From CAZCDM01 sp964497475 (GTDB lineage Bacteria > Planctomycetota > Phycisphaerae > SM23-33): a DNA stretch of 8,707 nt. Of this stretch, positions 4,955 through 8,707 are shown one piece after another. The stretch is from positions 1 through 8,707 of the forward strand of contig CAZCDM010000104.1 in assembly GCA_964497475.1 (NCBI GenBank), written 5' to 3'. How positions within the stretch are numbered: the stretch's first letter is position 1; each line of letters opens with the position of its first letter. Made by a program: the position numbers and the translations under genes. Below the pieces are notes generated by a model. It was not told the origin of the DNA and did not search any database. It saw only the letters and a list, made by a program, of their open reading frames with translations.

Positions 4955-6766
4955 ATGGCCCGATTCTCGCAACAATTTATCCAGCAGGTTCTCCAGGCGA
5001 CGGACATCGTCGACCTGATCGGGCGGTACGTCGCCCTCAAGCAGAAGGGGCGGGAGTTCGCCGGGCTCTGTCCGTTCCACGACGACTCCCGGCCGAGCAT
5101 GTTTGTCTCGCCGTCCAAGCAGATCTACAAATGCTTCGCCTGCGGGGCCGGGGGCAATGCGCTGACGTTCGTGACCGAGTATGAAAAACTGCCCTTCCCC
5201 GAGGCGGTCCGCAAGCTGGCCGAGCAGGCGAACATTCCCCTGCCCAAAGACTACGCCCCCGAGGCGCCCGACGGGCTGGGCAAGGCGGACCTGACGAAGC
5301 TGACGGAGCTGGCGTGTGGGTTTTTCCGCAGCCAGCTCGCCTCGCCGGCCGGGGCCGACGCACTGGCCTACGCGAAACAGCGCGGGCTGAGCGACGAGTC
5401 GATCGAGCGGTTCTCGCTGGGCTATGCGCCGAATGAGTGGGAGGCCTTTTCGCGGTTCGCGCGGCGCAAGGGCTTCAGCGAGCAGCAGCTCGTCGCGGCC
5501 GGCCTGGCCAAACGGCGCGACCGAGGCCAGGGCTGCTACGACACCTTCCGCCATCGGCTGATGTTCCCGATTCACGACCTGACCGGTCGCGTCATTGCCT
5601 TCGGCGGCCGGGCCCTGGACCCCGAGGAACGGGCCAAGTACCTCAACAGTCCCGAGTCGACCCTGTTCGACAAATCGTCGCTGGTCTACGGCTTGCCGTT
5701 CGCCCGCGAGGCCATCGTCCGGGCCAGGCAGGCTGTCGTCGTCGAGGGCTACCTCGACGTGCTCCTGCCGCACCAGGAAGGGGTCGATACGCTGGTGGCG
5801 ACGCTGGGCACGGCCTTGACGGAGCGGCACGTGAGGCTGCTGAATCGCTACGTCGAGGGGGTGGTGCTTCTGTTCGATGCCGACACGGCCGGGGCGGCCG
5901 CCGCCGAGCGGGCGCTGGAGTTGTTCCTGGCCCAGCGGGTGCATGTGCGTGTGGCGACGATACCGGCCGGCAAGGATCCGGCTGACTATGTCCTAGCCGA
6001 GGGGGCCGAGGCGCTGCAGCAGCTCATCGACGCGGCGCCCGACGCGATGGAGTACGTCTGGCAGCAGCGGTATGCCGCCTGGCAGGAGGCGGGGGCCAAC
6101 CCCTCGCAACGCGGGCGCGTCATTGAGAACTTCCTTCGGCTGGTGGTCACCAGCAGTGCCTACGGCGCGATCGACGAAACCCGCCGCAGCATGCTCGCCC
6201 AGCACATCGCCCACGTGGTCCACGTGCCGGAGCTGGACCTGCAGCGGCAGATGCGTCAGATGCAGCGGAAGCTCCAGCCGGCCTCGGCCGCCCGACCGGA
6301 TGAACCGATTCCGGCCGGCGCGCCTCAGCGAACCGGCCCGGGGGTGAACCCCGAGCGGGTCGTGCTGGAGGTGCTGCTCGACGAGCCGGAGCTGTTCGAC
6401 GATGCCGCCGAGCGGATCGACCCGGCGATGTTCGGCGATGCGATGCTTCGCGCGCTGGCAGAGCGGGTCTGGGCGCTGGGGCTGGAAGATCGGCTGAGCA
6501 TGGACGAGCTGCTGGGCGATGAGCAGTTGGCCTCGGCGGCAAGGCTGGTGACGGACCTGGCCTGGCAGGGTCAGCAGAGGGGCAACCATCGGGCGAGCCT
6601 GACCGACGCGATCCAGCGAATTCTCGAACGCCAGGAGCGAGGCCGACTGAGCAAGCTCAAGAGCAACCTCGACGATGACCAGGCCCTGCGAACCCTGCAG
6701 GAAAAGCTCAGCCAGAACGCCCGCGAGGGGCGCAACCGCTTTCGCAACAGCGGCTTGGGGCGATAG
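4955..6766 (+). CDS. dnaG: DNA primase DnaG
   Basis: DnaG makes the short RNA primers for Okazaki fragments and leading-strand starts, working with the replicative helicase DnaB. The 603-residue product is complete. The N-terminal CHCC zinc-binding domain has Cys39, His42, Cys60 and Cys63 (CPFHDDSRPSMF, YKCFACGAGG). The catalytic core holds the Toprim motifs EGYLD (264-268) and DADTAG (308-313), close to the E. coli positions Glu265 and Asp309/Asp311. DAD replaces the more familiar DGD, keeping both metal-binding Asp. From about residue 430 a helical C-terminal domain corresponds to the DnaB-interacting region. The ATG at 4955 opens the usual start, with helix QQFIQQVLQATDIVDLIG following; only a weak AGTGAG site precedes it. 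The 72-base spacer before it has a T7 run (4899-4905) and a TAGGAT at 4922-4927, but no well-formed terminator or promoter. The primary sigma factor gene follows. Confidence 0.97.
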   Translation: MARFSQQFIQQVLQATDIVDLIGRYVALKQKGREFAGLCPFHDDSRPSMFVSPSKQIYKCFACGAGGNALTFVTEYEKLPFPEAVRKLAEQANIPLPKDYAPEAPDGLGKADLTKLTELACGFFRSQLASPAGADALAYAKQRGLSDESIERFSLGYAPNEWEAFSRFARRKGFSEQQLVAAGLAKRRDRGQGCYDTFRHRLMFPIHDLTGRVIAFGGRALDPEERAKYLNSPESTLFDKSSLVYGLPFAREAIVRARQAVVVEGYLDVLLPHQEGVDTLVATLGTALTERHVRLLNRYVEGVVLLFDADTAGAAAAERALELFLAQRVHVRVATIPAGKDPADYVLAEGAEALQQLIDAAPDAMEYVWQQRYAAWQEAGANPSQRGRVIENFLRLVVTSSAYGAIDETRRSMLAQHIAHVVHVPELDLQRQMRQMQRKLQPASAARPDEPIPAGAPQRTGPGVNPERVVLEVLLDEPELFDDAAERIDPAMFGDAMLRALAERVWALGLEDRLSMDELLGDEQLASAARLVTDLAWQGQQRGNHRASLTDAIQRILERQERGRLSKLKSNLDDDQALRTLQEKLSQNAREGRNRFRNSGLGR

Positions 6767-6824
6767 ATGCCCCTCGGGGTGGTGAGCTGTATTATTGGTC
6801 CGAACCCCGGAACTGGCCGATGCG

Positions 6825-6830
6825 TATAAT
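6825..6830 (+). promoter_or_regulatory. Candidate -10 box (TATAAT), upstream of the sigma factor gene
   Basis: A perfect TATAAT lies 109 bases before the sigma factor start, with TG four bases upstream (TGCGTATAAT). No acceptable -35 box lies 16-18 bases before it. The nearest TTGGTC is 24 bases away, so this is a partial match only. Confidence 0.35.
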
Positions 6831-6858
6831 TAAGAAGCATTTGCCGGATAATCGCGGG

Positions 6859-6888
6859 TTGACTTCTTGGTTATGATTCTGTTACCAT
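6859..6888 (+). promoter_or_regulatory. Candidate promoter of the sigma factor gene
   Basis: TTGACT (6859-6864) and TACCAT (6883-6888) are separated by 18 bases. They match the primary-sigma consensus at 5 of 6 and 4 of 6 positions. The -10 box lies 50 bases before the start codon. Together with the TATAAT at 6825 it suggests that rpoD can be transcribed separately from dnaG. Confidence 0.5.
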
Positions 6889-6938
6889 GCGCGGTTCCCG
6901 AGCTTTGAGAATCCCTGGACGTCCCCCGGAGAGAATTG

Positions 6939-8615
6939 ATGGCTGAACCCCTGGAAAACAGTGTCAAGAAGATCATCGCCAAGGGCAAAGAGCGAGGCTA
7001 CCTGACGTACGAGGAGATGAACGAGGAGCTGCCCGACGAGGCCGTAGCTCCCGATCGCCTCGACCAGCTGCTGATGACCCTCGATGAGCTTGGCATTGAA
7101 CTGCTGGATGAGTCCGAAGTGGCCACCCGGGAAGAGTTCGCCGACGGCAGCGAAGAGAAGGAAGAAAAAGAGACTGCCCGTGCCAAGCGGAAAAAGGCCG
7201 ATACGCTCGTGGCCGAGTCGCGCCGCATCGACGACCCGGTGCGGATGTACCTTACGCAGATGGGCGAGATTCCGCTGCTGGCACGGTCGGAAGAAATCGC
7301 CCTGGCCAAGAAGATCGAGATGACGCGGATGCACTTCCGCCGGCGCGTGCTGGAGAGCGATTACTCCATCGCCCAGGCGGTGCAGATTCTCACGCAGGTT
7401 CACAACGGCGATCTGCCGTTCGACCGGACGATGAAGATTTCCACCGCCGAGAATCTCTCCAAGGAGACGATCACCGAGCGGATGCCCAATAACCTGCTGA
7501 CGCTGGAGCGCATCATGGGGGCCAACGATACGGACTGGGCGACCAGCCGGGATTCGTCGCTTCCAGAAAAGCAGCGTAAGGCGGCGCGCAAGTCGCTCTG
7601 GCGTCGTCGACGCCGGGCAGCCAAGCTGCTGGAAGAGCTTTCGCTGCGAACCAGTCGCATCCAGCCGCTGATGAAAAAGCTTCAGCACTTCTCGGACAAG
7701 ATGGAACAGTTGCAGCGCGAGATCGACAACGCGGACCGCAACGGCACGGAGGCTGAAGATGTCGAAGTGATGAAAGAGGAACTCGAGGGGCTGATTGACC
7801 TGGTCCACTCCGAGCCGGCGATTCTCCGCAAGCGGGTCAAGGCGATTCAAAAAGTGTTCAACGATTACGAGCAGGCCAAGCGCGAGCTGTCTGGCGGGAA
7901 CCTCCGGCTGGTGGTTTCCATCGCCAAGAAGTACCGCAACCGGGGCCTGAGCTTCCTGGATATCATCCAGGAGGGCAATACCGGGCTGATGCGCGCGGTG
8001 GACAAGTACGAGTACCGCCGTGGGTACAAGTTCAGCACCTACGCGACGTGGTGGATCCGCCAGGCCATCACCCGTGCCATCGCCGACCACGCCCGGACGA
8101 TCCGCATTCCGGTGCACATGATCGAGACGATGAGCAAGCTGCGGAACATCTCCAAGAAGCTCGTTCAGGAGCGGGGGCGCGAGCCAACGATCGACGAGAT
8201 CGCTGATGAGGCGGGTATGTCCATTGCCGAAGCGCGGCGGGTGCTGAAGATTTCACGCCACCCGATCAGCCTTGATCGGCCAGTCGGCGAGAGCGAGGAC
8301 AGCTACTTCGGCGACTTCATCGAGGACAACACCGCCGAGTGCCCCGTCGAGACGGCCGGGACCGAGATGCTCAAGGATCGCATCGAGGACATCCTGCGGA
8401 CGCTGACCTACCGCGAGCGGGAGATCATCAAGCTGCGGTACGGCATTGGCGATGGGTACACCTACACCCTCGAAGAGGTGGGCCGGATTTTCAAGGTCAC
8501 GCGCGAGCGTGTCCGCCAGGTCGAAGCCAAGGCCATCCGCAAGCTCCAGCACCCCGTCCGGGCGCGCAAGCTCGAAGGGTTTCTGGAGAAGGAAAACAAG
8601 ACTGCCGAGGCGTAA
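6939..8615 (+). CDS. rpoD: RNA polymerase primary sigma factor (RpoD/SigA, sigma-70 family)
   Basis: This subunit directs RNA polymerase to housekeeping promoters. The 558-residue product has all regions of a group 1 sigma factor. Region 1.1 covers about 1-60 (KKIIAKGKERGYLTYEEMNE). Region 1.2 starts at Asp98 (DDPVRMYLTQMGEIPLL). Region 2 starts near Asn321 and includes YATWWIRQAITRAIADHART, with Gln375 and Thr378 at the positions that read the -10 box. Region 3 follows. Region 4 has the helix-turn-helix TLEEVGRIFKVTRERVRQVE from residue 510. Between 1.2 and 2.1 lies a non-conserved segment of about 170-190 residues with a basic cluster near 213-229 (RRRRR). Region 1.1 supports the primary factor over an alternative one. 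I chose the ATG at 6939, with GGAG 7 bases upstream, over the adjoining TTG. The gene follows dnaG after 172 bases; no T-rich terminator is seen after its stop. Confidence 0.96.
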   Translation: MAEPLENSVKKIIAKGKERGYLTYEEMNEELPDEAVAPDRLDQLLMTLDELGIELLDESEVATREEFADGSEEKEEKETARAKRKKADTLVAESRRIDDPVRMYLTQMGEIPLLARSEEIALAKKIEMTRMHFRRRVLESDYSIAQAVQILTQVHNGDLPFDRTMKISTAENLSKETITERMPNNLLTLERIMGANDTDWATSRDSSLPEKQRKAARKSLWRRRRRAAKLLEELSLRTSRIQPLMKKLQHFSDKMEQLQREIDNADRNGTEAEDVEVMKEELEGLIDLVHSEPAILRKRVKAIQKVFNDYEQAKRELSGGNLRLVVSIAKKYRNRGLSFLDIIQEGNTGLMRAVDKYEYRRGYKFSTYATWWIRQAITRAIADHARTIRIPVHMIETMSKLRNISKKLVQERGREPTIDEIADEAGMSIAEARRVLKISRHPISLDRPVGESEDSYFGDFIEDNTAECPVETAGTEMLKDRIEDILRTLTYREREIIKLRYGIGDGYTYTLEEVGRIFKVTRERVRQVEAKAIRKLQHPVRARKLEGFLEKENKTAEA

Positions 8616-8661
8616 CCCCGCGCGTCCACGCGACGCCGAGAGCCGGACTGTAGAAGGGTAC

Positions 8662-8676
8662 TTTGAAAAATTCAAA
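8662..8676. other. AT-rich palindrome downstream of the sigma factor gene
   Basis: TTTGAA and TTCAAA form perfect 6-base arms around AAA. It lies in a switch to AT-rich sequence after the sigma gene, in the non-coding tail 8616-8707. It might be an operator or part of a promoter for a gene beyond the window. TTGAAA (8663-8668) resembles a -35 box, but the only -10-like match, TAGGAT (8690-8695), is 21 bases away, which is too far. Confidence 0.3.
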
Positions 8677-8707
8677 TTCGGATATCGCGTAGGATTTTCG
8701 CTTTCTG

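Noticed and set aside
4288..5184. 298-codon plus-strand frame spanning the membrane protein gene and the start of dnaG
   Set aside because: It is Arg/Pro/Gly-rich without motifs and overlaps the dnaG zinc-binding domain in another frame.
6775..6785. CCCCTCGGGG after dnaG as a terminator
   Set aside because: The stem is only three pairs with a four-base loop and is not followed by a T run.
6882..8117. 411-codon open frame antisense to the sigma factor gene
   Set aside because: It mirrors a highly conserved primary sigma factor and contains no recognisable domain. Codon-phase GC bias explains it.
8619..8632. CGCG-TCCA-CGCG after the sigma factor gene as a terminator
   Set aside because: The stem is only four pairs and no T run follows.

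Overview
This window is about 8.7 kb of high-GC bacterial chromosome packed with core housekeeping genes. The protein set and order (zinc-ribbon coiled-coil protein, RNase HI-type protein, membrane protein, DNA primase, primary sigma factor) suggest a chromosome and not a plasmid or phage. My best guess is a Planctomycetota-like bacterium, perhaps Phycisphaerae. It rests on the divergent MnmE, the form of the sigma factor and the GC content. It is an inference, not proven.

Layout. (1) Bases 1-428: a leftward thioredoxin-like (AhpC/TSA-type) gene that loses its family sequence at about base 45, beside a short inverted repeat. Its upstream region holds a consensus TATAAT and a strong ribosome binding site. 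(2) Bases 429-2701: a rightward, membrane-anchored calcineurin-like phosphoesterase converges on the leftward tRNA-modification GTPase gene mnmE. The two reading frames overlap antisense by 157 bases. (3) Bases 2702-2902: a 201-base divergent spacer with a possible leader hairpin. (4) Bases 2903-6766: a rightward cluster of a COG1579-type zinc-ribbon coiled-coil protein, an RNase HI-like protein, an unrecognised two-helix membrane protein and dnaG. A 61-base sequence is tandemly duplicated in front of the RNase H gene, and the second copy carries its ribosome binding site. (5) Bases 6767-8615: a 172-base spacer with two promoter candidates, then the rpoD/sigA-type primary sigma factor. (6) Bases 8616-8707: a non-coding tail that turns AT-rich and holds a small palindrome.

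How the genes fit together. dnaG and rpoD next to each other recall the macromolecular-synthesis operons of other bacteria (rpsU-dnaG-rpoD in Escherichia coli, dnaG-sigA in Bacillus), here without rpsU. The zinc-ribbon/RNase H pair recalls the mycobacterial Rv2229c-Rv2228c neighbourhood. The cluster therefore looks concerned with RNA-DNA hybrids, replication priming and transcription initiation. I found no CRISPR array, insertion sequence, phage gene, tRNA or rRNA. I see no clear new defence or mobile system. The points most worth a second look are the divergent MnmE GTPase motifs, the 61-base duplication, the broken thioredoxin-like gene and the unknown membrane protein in front of dnaG.
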